A stretch of DNA of 64,000 bases from JBKCUI01 sp052161625 (GCA_052161625.1 CP197412.1); one strand, 5' to 3'; positions 42,968 to 51,891 are shown, counted from the first letter of the stretch. Numbers and translations: made by a program. Notes: generated by a model not told the origin, from the letters alone.

Positions 42968-43300
42968 CATTTTTGCGCGCGTTTTGCTGCGTTACCCCGA
43001 TTGGCTGACGTCGGAATACCAGCGCGAGTGAGAACTCGTTGCGGCTAGGTATTGCTGTTGCGATAGGCCATTGGCTGCCTTCAATATTCCGTGCCACTGA
43101 GTTTCGGCGGTATCGGCAGTCAAGCGGAGAACGCGCGAAGCTTTGGATAGATGCGATTCAACACGGCGCGCTTGCGCGGTCACGGGCCCGCTCTCCACAA
43201 GACGGTTTCGTATCGCCGCGTCAAGTGCGCCGTATTGAGTCGCTGATCCTATCGGCAGTAATAACTTCTTTTATACAACTTCGGTTGAGGCAAACTCGAC
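42968..43300. other. 333-base stretch without a convincing gene
   Basis: Between the Cys-rich protein and the cytochrome-like gene no supported coding region was found. On the minus strand a frame (43198 to 42992) reads SHLSKASRVLRLTADTAETQ and so on, with protein-like composition but no family I recognise and no ribosome site. It may be a decayed gene. No hairpin with a T-run was seen. Confidence 0.4.
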
Positions 43301-44530
43301 ATGCGAATATTTCATTGTTTGGTGATCGGTATCACAATCGTATCTAGCAGTCGCGATCTTCTGGCTGAGTCTCCATCGGAGATTTACCAACGGCTCGTTA
43401 TCCCATTGATTCAGTCTTCAAAAGCCAGCAGTTGCTCAGAATGCCATTTTCAGGGCGTCAAGTTGAATGATTTTCTGACTTCTGACCCAAGTGCTTCCTT
43501 TGCTTCACTCAGGGCTCGCGGATGGATTGATGTAAAGCGGCCCTCGGAGTCCAAGTTGTTAGAGTTCATAGCCAAGGAGCCCGAGCATTCAACGACCATG
43601 ATGGACCAGGTCCGAAAATCGGAGCTTGAAGCGATCGGCAAATGGATCCACGCATCGGTGGCAGACCCTGAGTCGCTGAATGCTCCGTTGCCCAAACTGA
43701 ACGATCTCGTGCTCGACGAAGAATTGATTCGGCACGGAAGGAGGGATCACGTTCTTTCGCGTTTCATCGATGTTGTATGGTCACAGTTCGAACGCTGCGC
43801 CAACTGTCACTCCCCAGATCGCAATGCCAAGCAGGTCGAAAAGCATGGCGAAAGGATGAGTTGGATCGTTCCCAATTCTCCTTGGGAAACGCTTCAGTTG
43901 TTGGAGGAGCGGAAATTAATCCATTTAGAAAAGCCGACGGCGAGTTTGCTTAAAACGAAGGCGTTGGGCCAGGACAAACATGGAGGGGGCGTGAAATTCC
44001 CTTTTGACGGTCAAACAGACCGCGAGTGGGGCAAGTTTCTTGAGGACTACGCCGCCATCCGTCGTGGTCGTTACGTTAAGTCGATCGAGATCCCGGCTTT
44101 CGAATCCATTCGGACTTGGCGAACGGGGCTTCATTTGCGAATTCAAGATCTACCATCGCTTCCTCCGGGGCAGTACGCCGTGATTTGGATGCAACGTATC
44201 CATCCGGATGGGAACCTCGATACTGAGCCGATTGCAATCGGCGAGGGAAGAATCTCCATGGATGGTACCACTTGGGGGACTTCGATCATGCTCCTGGAAC
44301 CTGCAGTACAGCGCAACACCCGATCACCCGTCGCATGGGAGACTCTTTTGTCCGAGGGCAGGTACAAGCTGAGTTGGGTCGTCGTGGAGAGTTCGCGCCG
44401 TTCACTCGAAGAAATCTTGGCGATGAAGCCCACGAGACAAATAGAAATCGATTCACTTTGGAAATCGGGGCATAGCCATGCAAAAACAATCGCATTCCAA
44501 GAATTCAAGTCGTCTGACGCTGATAAATAG
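43301..44530 (+). CDS. Exported protein with two c-type heme motifs
   Basis: A 409-aa protein with a signal peptide (MRIFHCLVIGITIVSSSRDLLAE). Two CXXCH sites occur: CSECHFQG near residue 46 and CANCHSPD near residue 167. Each lies in a cytochrome-c-like segment (SKLLEFIAKEPEHSTTMM; LLEERKLIHLEKPTASLLKTKALG). The C-terminal third (IEIPAFESIRTWRTGLHLRIQDLP onward) is beta-rich and unidentified. It is probably a periplasmic electron carrier or sensor. The DUF1559 gene starts 56 bases downstream on the same strand. Confidence 0.75.
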   Translation: MRIFHCLVIGITIVSSSRDLLAESPSEIYQRLVIPLIQSSKASSCSECHFQGVKLNDFLTSDPSASFASLRARGWIDVKRPSESKLLEFIAKEPEHSTTMMDQVRKSELEAIGKWIHASVADPESLNAPLPKLNDLVLDEELIRHGRRDHVLSRFIDVVWSQFERCANCHSPDRNAKQVEKHGERMSWIVPNSPWETLQLLEERKLIHLEKPTASLLKTKALGQDKHGGGVKFPFDGQTDREWGKFLEDYAAIRRGRYVKSIEIPAFESIRTWRTGLHLRIQDLPSLPPGQYAVIWMQRIHPDGNLDTEPIAIGEGRISMDGTTWGTSIMLLEPAVQRNTRSPVAWETLLSEGRYKLSWVVVESSRRSLEEILAMKPTRQIEIDSLWKSGHSHAKTIAFQEFKSSDADK

Positions 44531-44586
44531 TCGCGATTGGCTCGGACTGAACAAGCATTTATTGAACCTTCACTTGATCGATTGAA

Positions 44587-45702
44587 ATGGAAATGAAACA
44601 CATTCAGAATAATCCTCTTCCTACCCGACGAACTGCATTTACCCTTGTTGAACTGCTGGTCGTGATTGCGATCATCGGCATCTTAGTGGGGCTGCTGCTT
44701 CCTGCCGTACAGGCTGCCCGCGAAGCTGCACGTCGAATGCAGTGCAGCAATAGTGTCAAACAAATCGCACTGGCCACTATGAACTACGAATCTGCCTATC
44801 GCAAGTTTCCCATGGCAGGGACCGTGGATGTAGACTTTTCGGTTCAGGCTCGTATTCTCGCTTTCATTGAGCAAGGAAACTTGAACGATTTGCTCGACTA
44901 CTCGAAGCCTGCCTTCTCTGGTCCGTTTAATGCAAAGGTTCCAAATCCCCTTTTTGCTCAGGCATTCGCAACGCCAGTTCCCATCTTTCTTTGCCCCAGC
45001 GATCCCGCTCCGTCGACAACCTCGATGCAAGTAAACGGCTCAACGGTTACATACGGTGGATTGAGCTACATGTTTAGCAATGGAAGCGGTACTGGAACCA
45101 ACTACGATTGGCGTTGGGTAACAGATGGTATCGTCTGTCAAAATAGATCGCGAGCTTTTCGCGATATTACCGATGGAGCGTCGAATACCGTGATCCTGAG
45201 CGAAACTGCTCGTAGCGTAGGAGACGATATGACGCTTCCGATAGGAACATTACCAAGGTTCCCTTACCACTACACGCTCAACGGTTCAGCAGGAGTCAGC
45301 TCGGCGCTTCAATCGAGTCGTGGCTTAAAGGCCACGGGGAGCCCGTGGAGTACTTTCGTCGAACCAAGTGGAAACATTTCCAACCCGCAAACCGACGCGA
45401 TTTGGACGAGCTTTGGCGGGTGGCGAGGTGGCAACAGTACGGCGATTCGTGGACGCGGAATCTCTTGGGCATTCAATGGTTCGATCAATTCCTTGACGAA
45501 TGGTTATCACATACCCAATAGTCGCACGCCTGACCTTGTTATCCATCATACGGGTTTCTTTGGTCCTCGCAGCTACCACACCGGCGGTGCCAACGTGGGC
45601 CTAGCCGATGGCTCGGTACACTTCTTGGCGAATGGAATCGATTCGACTATTCATCGAGCGTTGCACAGTTGCAACGGCGGGGAAGTGGTCGGTGAATTCT
45701 AA
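44587..45702 (+). CDS. DUF1559 prepilin-like protein
   Basis: A 371-aa protein of the planctomycete-specific DUF1559 family. The N-terminus is prepilin-like: RRTAFTLVELLVVIAIIGILVGLLLPAVQAAREAARRMQCSN, split here as a cleavage site before F and a long hydrophobic helix. The middle has ICLCPSD-like FLCPSDPAPS. The end has the usual GFFGPRSYHTGGANVGLADGSVHFL. It is likely processed by a prepilin peptidase and exported, and may form pseudopilus-type structures. Starts at 44587 and 44593 are both possible. Confidence 0.92.
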   Translation: MEMKHIQNNPLPTRRTAFTLVELLVVIAIIGILVGLLLPAVQAAREAARRMQCSNSVKQIALATMNYESAYRKFPMAGTVDVDFSVQARILAFIEQGNLNDLLDYSKPAFSGPFNAKVPNPLFAQAFATPVPIFLCPSDPAPSTTSMQVNGSTVTYGGLSYMFSNGSGTGTNYDWRWVTDGIVCQNRSRAFRDITDGASNTVILSETARSVGDDMTLPIGTLPRFPYHYTLNGSAGVSSALQSSRGLKATGSPWSTFVEPSGNISNPQTDAIWTSFGGWRGGNSTAIRGRGISWAFNGSINSLTNGYHIPNSRTPDLVIHHTGFFGPRSYHTGGANVGLADGSVHFLANGIDSTIHRALHSCNGGEVVGEF

Positions 45703-45754
45703 ACCCCAGCGATTCGACTTTTGCGGCCACCCTCGAGTTGGAGCGTGTGGAGAC

Positions 45755-45877
45755 CTAACGCGTTGGTTTCAGTTCCCGTCGCAAGAACGAACGAATCAGC
45801 CTGGCGATCTCGTCACCGTGGGACTCGAGGGCAAAATGCCCTGCGTCCAGAAGATGAAAGTCGAATGGCTCGGCGAA
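45755..45877 (-). pseudogene. Alpha/beta-hydrolase C-terminal fragment
   Basis: On the minus strand, between two stops, 40 codons read FAEPFDFHLLDAGHFALESH and then GDEIARLIRSFLRRELKPTR. The first part is the catalytic-His loop (LDAGHFALE) and the last helix of an alpha/beta hydrolase such as a haloalkane dehalogenase or epoxide-hydrolase relative. Nothing upstream continues the fold, so only the tail remains. Confidence 0.65.
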
Positions 45878-45933
45878 TCACTCGATGTTGCCGAGGCCAG
45901 GATGTGATTCAGGTCGATTGCCTGGTGCGAGCC

Positions 45934-46023
45934 AAAAGAAGCGGCGATGTAGAGAAGGGAAATTTTCTTCGGGTCGCGCGTGTTCCAAGCGTTCTCAGCG
46001 GCTCGAACCTTCGCAATGGCCTT
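45934..46023 (-). pseudogene. DUF1348 (SnoaL/NTF2-like) N-terminal fragment
   Basis: Thirty codons on the minus strand read KAIAKVRAAENAWNTRDPKK and then ISLLYIAASF, the well-conserved opening helix of DUF1348 proteins. The reading then leaves the family. The fragment abuts the hydrolase tail on one side and a sigma-54 activator fragment on the other. Confidence 0.6.
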
Positions 46024-46027
46024 ACGC

Positions 46028-46241
46028 GATCGAATCGGTCGAATCGAATTGGCGGATGGCGGTACCTTGTTCCTCGATGAGATTGGCGAGATACCACTCG
46101 ACATGCAAGCCAAGTTGTTGCGAGTTCTTCAAGAAGGAGAGCTGGAACGCATCGGTGAAGAGCGCACCCGCAAAGTAAACGTTCGCATCATTGCCGCCAC
46201 CAATCGTGACTTGCGCTCGGAAGCCGAAGCGGGGCGCAACT
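46028..46241 (+). pseudogene. Sigma-54-dependent activator AAA+ domain fragment
   Basis: About 71 codons read DRIGRIELADGGTLFLDEIG, then EIPLDMQAKLLRVLQEGELER and IGEERTRKVNVRIIAATNRDL up to AEAGRN. This is the Walker B (GGTLFLDE) and sensor I (AATNRDL) part of an NtrC-type activator. The Walker A, GAFTGA loop and DNA-binding domain are all absent. It ends exactly where the neighbouring YdeI-like gene stops on the other strand. Confidence 0.8.
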
Positions 46242-46862
46242 TTACCGTTCCGTTGCGCCTTTTCCTGCAAGAATCTTTTCCCGGTATTTTGCGATGCGCG
46301 ACAGGCGCGTTTCAGGTTTCTTTGCGGAACTCAAGTTGATTAAATAACTTCGCTGGCGTCCGGCTGTCAATCGATAGAAAGCGTCCGCAAGCTCCGGATC
46401 GGATTCCAGTGCCTCTACGAAATCGTCGGGGAGTTGGAGGTCGGTCTTTTGCTTTGGGGGTTTGATATTCGCCTCGGCATAGACCATCGCCTCTGTCAAA
46501 TAAGCTTCTATGACCGGCTTCTTCTCCTCGACTTGGTTGTTGTCCGTGAATCGGATCACGTCGGGGAATTGGGAATTGGGCCCCTGCTTTTCTAATACTC
46601 CTTTAGGGTCTTTCATCAAAGCCGCATTGAAAAAACTGAGCCGGAAATCGTTCCGAAGCGCTCCGATGATGGCAATATTACGACTATTGTGCATGTAGCA
46701 AGGATGGCCCCATTTGACTGTCTCTACCAGATCGAGGCTGAGGCAGATTTGTCGAAGTTTTTCAAGACCAAGTCTCCAGCGGCGAGTTGAACAATCGGAG
46801 GTCGCAAATCGCTCGCAACGTCCGCAGCCTTTGGAAAAGTAGTCCTCGATATCCGTAATCAT
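46242..46862 (-). CDS. YdeI/OmpD-associated family protein (DUF1801 type)
   Basis: A 206-aa protein. The N-terminal half is the DUF1801 iron-regulated fold: LRQICLSLDLVETVKWGHPCYMHNSRNIAIIGALRNDFRLSFFNAALM. The C-terminal part has the OmdA/YdeI signature: DDFVEALESDPELADAFYRLTAGRQRSYLINLSSAKKPETRLSRIAKYREKILAGKG. The protein is cytoplasmic and its role is poorly defined. The full family length is present. Its 3' end touches the fragment cluster, so one edge of that rearrangement lies at this stop codon. Confidence 0.88.
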   Translation of the reverse strand: MITDIEDYFSKGCGRCERFATSDCSTRRWRLGLEKLRQICLSLDLVETVKWGHPCYMHNSRNIAIIGALRNDFRLSFFNAALMKDPKGVLEKQGPNSQFPDVIRFTDNNQVEEKKPVIEAYLTEAMVYAEANIKPPKQKTDLQLPDDFVEALESDPELADAFYRLTAGRQRSYLINLSSAKKPETRLSRIAKYREKILAGKGATER

Positions 46863-46889
46863 GCTGGCGCCTGAGGGTTAACCAAGTTG

Positions 46890-47870
46890 TTATTTGTCAT
46901 AGACTTGGCGTCGATTATCCCCTTGCTCCTTCACCTTGTCACGGATTTCTTGTTTAGCTTTTTTCAATCGTTCCGGCCAAACGAATGTTGGTGCTGCAGA
47001 CGGATCGTATCCCGACATGTGACCATTCAAACGAACGAGTGGTTTGTTATAGCTTCGTTCTTCATCACCAAGAACTTCTCGGCAAATTGCGGCGAGGCAT
47101 GGATCGTACTCGATTAATTCAGCTCGTGTGTTCACATGATTGTGATCGTGATCTGGCTCGCGATTGTCATTGAACCAAGATTGCATTCCTTCCGCAAAAT
47201 ACTCCATGTGGTTGACGGATGCATATTTGCCTTTCCATAAGCCTTCGCTCATCGCTTTTTTGTAGCATTCTTCTAGGCGGCCATCGAACGTTGGGTCCAC
47301 GCGGATTAAGCCGCGCAAGTGCATATTGTGGGCGAATTCATGAATCAATAGATTCTCGCTTGAGTAGGGATCCCCAGGGAATGCCAGCAGATTTTCTTCA
47401 CCGCAGGAGCAGATCGCGTCGGTTTGAGACCCACCCAATCCTCGCGCGCGTGCGTCCCAGAAATCTTTGGGTGTCATATTTCGCTGTTCCGGCAAATCGG
47501 TCGTAAATTCGTTGTGTGCCATGACGACCAGTCGCGATCCGCCTTCGATCAAGGCCTTACGAACGTCCGGTCTCGTGTGCAGCATCATGTTGACGAGGTA
47601 AGCAGCTTCCTTAAGAGCGTAGTCATTGACCTTTTCGGAGGAGACAATCGGATAGCCATCCGCATTGACATATTTGGTGTAAAAAGGATCGAGTCCCAGC
47701 TCCTTGGGAGGCTTCGTTACTTCTTGAGCCATGGCACAATTCGTAAAGGCACGATTCGTAAAGGCACGATTCGTAAAGGCACGATTCGTAAAGGCACGAT
47801 TCGTAAAGGCACAGGGCGTAAACCAGATCAAGAGGAGCAAACTCAATGTGGAGCAGGAAGATCGTGTCAT
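46890..47870 (-). CDS. Exported HExxH-type putative metallopeptidase with repeated leader
   Basis: A 326-aa protein from ATG 47870. The signal peptide (SSCSTLSLLLLIWFTPC) is followed by five AFTN(R/C) repeats and then AMAQEV. The mature part has NLLIHEFAHNMHLRG, an HExxH-type zinc site (HEFAH). A downstream MEYFAEGMQSWF has a Glu in the place expected for a gluzincin-like third ligand. It ends with EQGDNRRQVYDK. It is probably a zinc peptidase or a non-peptidase relative; the substrate is unknown. It lies 27 bases upstream of the YdeI-like gene start on the same strand. Confidence 0.75.
   Translation of the reverse strand: MTRSSCSTLSLLLLIWFTPCAFTNRAFTNRAFTNRAFTNRAFTNCAMAQEVTKPPKELGLDPFYTKYVNADGYPIVSSEKVNDYALKEAAYLVNMMLHTRPDVRKALIEGGSRLVVMAHNEFTTDLPEQRNMTPKDFWDARARGLGGSQTDAICSCGEENLLAFPGDPYSSENLLIHEFAHNMHLRGLIRVDPTFDGRLEECYKKAMSEGLWKGKYASVNHMEYFAEGMQSWFNDNREPDHDHNHVNTRAELIEYDPCLAAICREVLGDEERSYNKPLVRLNGHMSGYDPSAAPTFVWPERLKKAKQEIRDKVKEQGDNRRQVYDK
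47734..47808 (-). repeat. Five tandem 15-base repeats in the leader of the metallopeptidase-like gene
   Basis: The plus-strand unit GCACGATTCGTAAAG occurs five times without gaps. The first copy differs at one base, and a sixth decayed unit follows (47809-47823). On the coding strand it gives AFTNR repeated. The period is a multiple of three, so copy-number change would keep the frame and alter the leader length. Confidence 0.95.
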
Positions 47871-47991
47871 GAGCAAGGTCGTTTAATAAAAGGATGCGTC
47901 AGGGGCCAATGGGTTGATTTAGCCAGAGAAGGCATTTTATTGCTAAATCAATGGGAGTTGCGATCCGCCAGTATGGCGAGAGCTTACGAAT

Positions 47992-49650
47992 TTATTTATC
48001 ACGGGACTCAGGCTGTTCCGAGGAGACTATTTTCCGGGCGACTAGGTCGTACGATTGCCCTGAGGCCAAGGCAATGTAGTCAGGGCGGTCAGGATAGACG
48101 GCTTGCCGTCGATCGTAGAAATAGACTTTTCCCTTTCCGGATACGGTGGCATTCGAACCTGTTACGGTGATGGCCGTCGTTTCATCGATTCCGATCCCAA
48201 GTAGTTGCGGATAGCGATTCACAAGCTGCGTCATGTCGCGTTGCCTGCTTCGTTGCGAGAAATGTTGGTCGATAGCAACACCGTCGAGAAACCCTAGCCC
48301 ACCCCGTTCATAGCCAGGGGCCATGATATTGAAATTTTCGATCGGGGTGGCGCGGGCCAAGTAACGAGCTTGGATGGAAGCGCCCGCGGAGGAACCGCCG
48401 ATGACACCTCCGCGATGCAGCACTTCCTTCATGAGTCGATGGGCGGTTGTTCCATAATACGAATCTGCGAAATTCCACTGTCGACCACCGCCAAACCAGA
48501 TTCCCGTTGCGTCCTTTAACGGTGCTAAGAATGCTTCGTCTTGATTTGCTTTGTTGCGATCCTTGGTGTGGATCATCGTTGCATTTTGGATACCCCGTTT
48601 CTTCCAGTTTTCGATGATCGATTGTTCTTGCGATACCTCGTCATTCTCCTCGCAGGGAACGTAAACGAGTTTTGCTTTTTCAGGTCCGCCGGCTCGATCG
48701 CAAAACTGATCCATCAGACCAGATGGTAGACCGCCCCCTCCCACGATCAGGAGAGTTCCATTTTCTAGAACGGGTAGTCCAGGATTCGTCGGTGGGAATG
48801 CGGGGAGAGTTCTGTCTATCGCGTCTCGCCGCCATTCGGTCAAATCGGCAAGGTATCGAGTGGCGGATTTGATGCTCCGAGATTCGGGGGTGAGGGTGTG
48901 CAAGCGAATGGGTTGGATTTGATTGGCATGGAGCATGAGGGTTGCTTCGCCATCTCCCCAAACTCGCAGTTTGCGACCGCGTAGTACGATCGCGCTATTC
49001 CTCTCCAAAGCGATACCAACACAACGTGGCTGGCTTGCCAGAACGCTCAGGACTTGGGCATTTCCTTCGCTGGACTCTGGGCAGTTGGTTTCCAGAATCA
49101 CGTCGGGTAACAGGTTCATTCCTGCTGCGATTCGAGGATGCCCTTCCTCCAAGGAACGGATATAGAACCTTGAGAGAGCTTTTGCATGCGGCCCGGCGAT
49201 GACTAGGTTTTTGCCCCGATCAAGATGGGCTCGTGCGAGTTCTTCAAATCGTTTCATCAAGGACGCTGGAATTGCGTCTGGTGTGCGCGAGTCGGTCCAG
49301 ATTACAGTGTCCCACGAATCGAAGTAAGAGTTTTCATGTTGCGATTCGACGAGCGAGATCGAAGCAACCTCCAAAGAAGAATGCTTGGTCCGAGTATTTT
49401 GAACCTCAGAACGGACCGTAGCCTGATCTCGATTGGTGAGCACCAAAAGCGATTTCGAATTTGTGGCGGGTAAGGAAGGTTCGAGAATCGCATCAGGGAT
49501 CGTCTCCGAGTGCATGGCCACAACGACCCCTTTGATTTTCAAATCCACAGGCCAGTCTTCGAATCTCTCGTCAAACGATTGGGCTTGGGCGAATGTTCCG
49601 GCGAAGATTCCGACAGCCACCGTTTTCAAAAGTCGGATGGTGTTTTGCAT
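47992..49650 (-). CDS. Cyanophycinase-like peptidase (S51 family), exported
   Basis: A 552-aa protein from ATG 49650, with the signal peptide MQNTIRLLKTVAVGIFAGTFAQA. The C-terminal half is a peptidase S51 domain: GTLLIVGGGGLPSGLMDQFCDRAGG, WFGGGRQWNFADSYYGT, VIGGSSAGASIQA with the nucleophile Ser, and GFLDGVAIDQHFSQRSRQRDM with the His. This is the cyanophycinase arrangement. The N-terminal half (about 25-290) is an additional domain of unknown role. It may cleave cyanophycin-like or other beta-Asp peptides outside the cytoplasm. Confidence 0.85.
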   Translation of the reverse strand: MQNTIRLLKTVAVGIFAGTFAQAQSFDERFEDWPVDLKIKGVVVAMHSETIPDAILEPSLPATNSKSLLVLTNRDQATVRSEVQNTRTKHSSLEVASISLVESQHENSYFDSWDTVIWTDSRTPDAIPASLMKRFEELARAHLDRGKNLVIAGPHAKALSRFYIRSLEEGHPRIAAGMNLLPDVILETNCPESSEGNAQVLSVLASQPRCVGIALERNSAIVLRGRKLRVWGDGEATLMLHANQIQPIRLHTLTPESRSIKSATRYLADLTEWRRDAIDRTLPAFPPTNPGLPVLENGTLLIVGGGGLPSGLMDQFCDRAGGPEKAKLVYVPCEENDEVSQEQSIIENWKKRGIQNATMIHTKDRNKANQDEAFLAPLKDATGIWFGGGRQWNFADSYYGTTAHRLMKEVLHRGGVIGGSSAGASIQARYLARATPIENFNIMAPGYERGGLGFLDGVAIDQHFSQRSRQRDMTQLVNRYPQLLGIGIDETTAITVTGSNATVSGKGKVYFYDRRQAVYPDRPDYIALASGQSYDLVARKIVSSEQPESRDK

Positions 49651-49896
49651 AGTGTCCGAGGTGGATGGGATGGCAAACATTGTTGTCAGGCAAGATACCA
49701 GAGCGAGGGAACGGAGCGAAAACGCGAGCATCACGAGACGCTGGTCGCATCCTAAGGTTTGGGAGCATCGCAATCAACCAATTCCGATTCCAGGGATTTC
49801 ATATTTGTTCGTCAAAACACTTGCTTCGATCACTGGATTAGAATGAGGTCTGCCTCCATCTCCTGTCGACTTCGGAACCGAATCAAGCGATCTGCA

Positions 49897-50748
49897 ATGA
49901 CGACTGCAATGACAACCATCCTCTTTGTTTTTCATTGCCTCGTCTCAACCACGTTATTCGCACAGAGATCCTATCCGCCTACGTTTTCGGACGCCCGCGT
50001 CGAGACCTATCGAAAGACTGGATCCGTCGAGTTGAAGCTCTGGATCTTTGGGGAATCAGATCTTTCAACACCGAAACCGGCGATTATTTTTTTCTTTGGT
50101 GGTGGGTGGAATTCAGGATCACCAGATCAGTTCGAAAAACAGGCGCGGCATTTCGCAAAACGTGGCATGATCGCAATCACCGCCGATTACCGCGTGAAGT
50201 CGCGACATGGTGCGAAGGTCGTCGATTGTGTGGAAGATGCCAAGGCCTCCGTCGCGTGGGTTCGAGAGAACGCGCAACGTTTGGGGATTGATCCAGATAG
50301 GATTGCTGCTTCCGGTGGCTCTGCGGGTGGTCACCTTGCAGCTTGTACTGGGACAATCAGCGGATACGGGAGTGACGAGCGACCCAACGCTATGATACTT
50401 TTTAACCCTGCTTGCACGTTGGCTCCGATTGAGGGTTGGCAAGCGCCGCGAATCCAGGCTGGGTTGACGATCGAACGATTGGGCATTGAGGCATCATTGA
50501 TCTCTCCAGCGCATCACATTGGCCCAACCACGCCCCCGACCCTGATTCTCCATGGCAAGGAGGACACGACGGTTCCTTATGCTTCGGTCGTTGCATTCGA
50601 GAGAGCGATGAAGAAGTCAGGCAGGACTTGCACACTCATCGGTTACGAAGGGGCGGGGCACGGCTTTTTCAATCGCGGGGACGACTTTGAAAAGACGCTC
50701 CTTGAAGCCGACGCGTTTCTTGTTGGACTGGGCTGGCTTAAAAAGTGA
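49897..50748 (+). CDS. Exported alpha/beta hydrolase (acetyl-esterase type)
   Basis: A 283-aa protein with a signal peptide ending STTLFAQ. Motifs are IIFFFGGGWNSGS, the HGGG-like oxyanion loop with FGGG in place of HGGG, ASGGSAGGHLAACTG with the nucleophile Ser, ILHGKEDTTVPYA with the Asp, and GAGHGFFN with the His. It resembles BD-FAE-type or acetyl-xylan esterases that deacylate sugars. It is divergent from the cyanophycinase-like gene. The start at 49897 (or 49909) gives a good signal peptide; the frame is open further upstream without support. Confidence 0.85.
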   Translation: MTTAMTTILFVFHCLVSTTLFAQRSYPPTFSDARVETYRKTGSVELKLWIFGESDLSTPKPAIIFFFGGGWNSGSPDQFEKQARHFAKRGMIAITADYRVKSRHGAKVVDCVEDAKASVAWVRENAQRLGIDPDRIAASGGSAGGHLAACTGTISGYGSDERPNAMILFNPACTLAPIEGWQAPRIQAGLTIERLGIEASLISPAHHIGPTTPPTLILHGKEDTTVPYASVVAFERAMKKSGRTCTLIGYEGAGHGFFNRGDDFEKTLLEADAFLVGLGWLKK

Positions 50749-50815
50749 AGATGCTTATCGGCCCGCCCATCAAGGCACTCCGATTAGACGGGTTGAGATG
50801 CCGATATCTCCGATT

Positions 50816-51115
50816 TTACTGCGAATTCTGCAACGACTCTGTGGAGTGAGGGGAATCGAGCTGGGTTGGCGGTGAGTTTGGGAAGATAGACTGAAAAGTT
50901 TTGCGGAGGCCAATAACACTGAAAAGCAGTAGAATTCCTGCAATGAGGACTGCTGGGTATATCCCCATGATCAGTCCTAGGATAGCACCAGGATGTTTCG
51001 CCTCTTCGTCCGACTCGCTGTAGTCGTTGGTTACGGTATGGGAGGCGTTTCGCGTTTCCATTTCCCCGTCTGTTAGGGCGGTCGAGGGATGTGATGCGAT
51101 CTGTTGATTATCCAT
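50816..51115 (-). CDS. Small single-helix membrane protein of unknown function
   Basis: A 99-aa protein. About 40 polar residues come first, then one helix (GAILGLIMGIYPAVLIAGILLLFSVIGL) and a polar tail. No family was recognised. It starts with ATG at 51115 without a strong ribosome site. It lies beside the stress-protein cluster on the same strand but 203 bases from it. Confidence 0.5.
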   Translation of the reverse strand: MDNQQIASHPSTALTDGEMETRNASHTVTNDYSESDEEAKHPGAILGLIMGIYPAVLIAGILLLFSVIGLRKTFQSIFPNSPPTQLDSPHSTESLQNSQ

Positions 51116-51318
51116 GCTTCATCACGACTTTGTATAAACTTAAGTAACACGAAAGCGATCGCGAATAACAGAGCGTAGAAGTAAATTGAATTCGGGTTAC
51201 TCGCTGTTGCGAGCCCCGAATTCTAAAAGTCCAAAAGAGTGAGCAAGGATCTCTCGATCAATTCCAGCCAGCTTGAGAGTGAGCCGGTCTCTCTAGGGAT
51301 TTCCTCGATGAAGCCAAA

Positions 51319-51816
51319 CTACGCGTTCGCGGCTTCGTTCACTTTCTTGCTGAGCTTGCTTAACATCGTGTCTGCTTTTTCTTCGTCGTCCATATTATGG
51401 CCTAGAAGCTTCTTGGCATGGGTATATCCAAGTTGTTCGGCCCACGTGCACAAGGTTCCGTAGGTTGCAATCTGGTAGTGCTCGAGCTTTTGGGCCAAAC
51501 CAATCAAAACCGCGTCGGTCACATCGGATTCGGCTTCTTGAGCTATCATTTCCTCCACTTCCTTAATCAGGCCTGCCATGCCTTCGCATTTCCTCGCTTT
51601 GGCGATCTGGCCGGTTTCCTCAAAGGCTTTTGCTACGCGTTCAACGTGCAATTTGGTTTGTTCGAGGTGATTAGTAAACTCACGTGAAAGCTTTTCGCAA
51701 TTTGCCTTTTTTACCAATTTTGGCAGCACTTGTACCAATTTTTGTTCAGCGCTGTAAATGTCTTGTAGTTCGGCATGGAAGGCATTTGCAAGTGTTTCGA
51801 TTTTTGCCATGTTCAT
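51319..51816 (-). CDS. YciE/YciF-type ferritin-like protein (DUF892)
   Basis: A 165-aa helical protein: LANAFHAELQDIYSAEQKLVQVLPKLVKKA, EFTNHLEQTKLHVERVAKAFEETG, and LIGLAQKLEHYQIATYGTLCTWAEQLGY. The repeated Glu/His pairs are the possible di-iron ligands of the ferritin-like fold. The family is linked to general and osmotic stress. It forms a same-strand cluster with the next two genes (spacing about 75 and 28 bases). Confidence 0.92.
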   Translation of the reverse strand: MNMAKIETLANAFHAELQDIYSAEQKLVQVLPKLVKKANCEKLSREFTNHLEQTKLHVERVAKAFEETGQIAKARKCEGMAGLIKEVEEMIAQEAESDVTDAVLIGLAQKLEHYQIATYGTLCTWAEQLGYTHAKKLLGHNMDDEEKADTMLSKLSKKVNEAANA

Positions 51817-51891
51817 AACCTTGAATTTCTATGTTTATTGTTAAGAGTTATGACGAAATGACCGACGAGTCAATTGTCTTGGATTGAACGA

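Noticed and set aside
42992..43198. Minus-strand frame with protein-like composition
   Set aside because: No start signal and no recognised family; it may be decayed coding DNA but nothing supports a call.
47424..48170. Long plus-strand open frame with a KGTIR repeat
   Set aside because: It is antisense to the metallopeptidase-like and cyanophycinase-like genes. Its length comes from the 15-base tandem repeat and the coding bias of the true genes.
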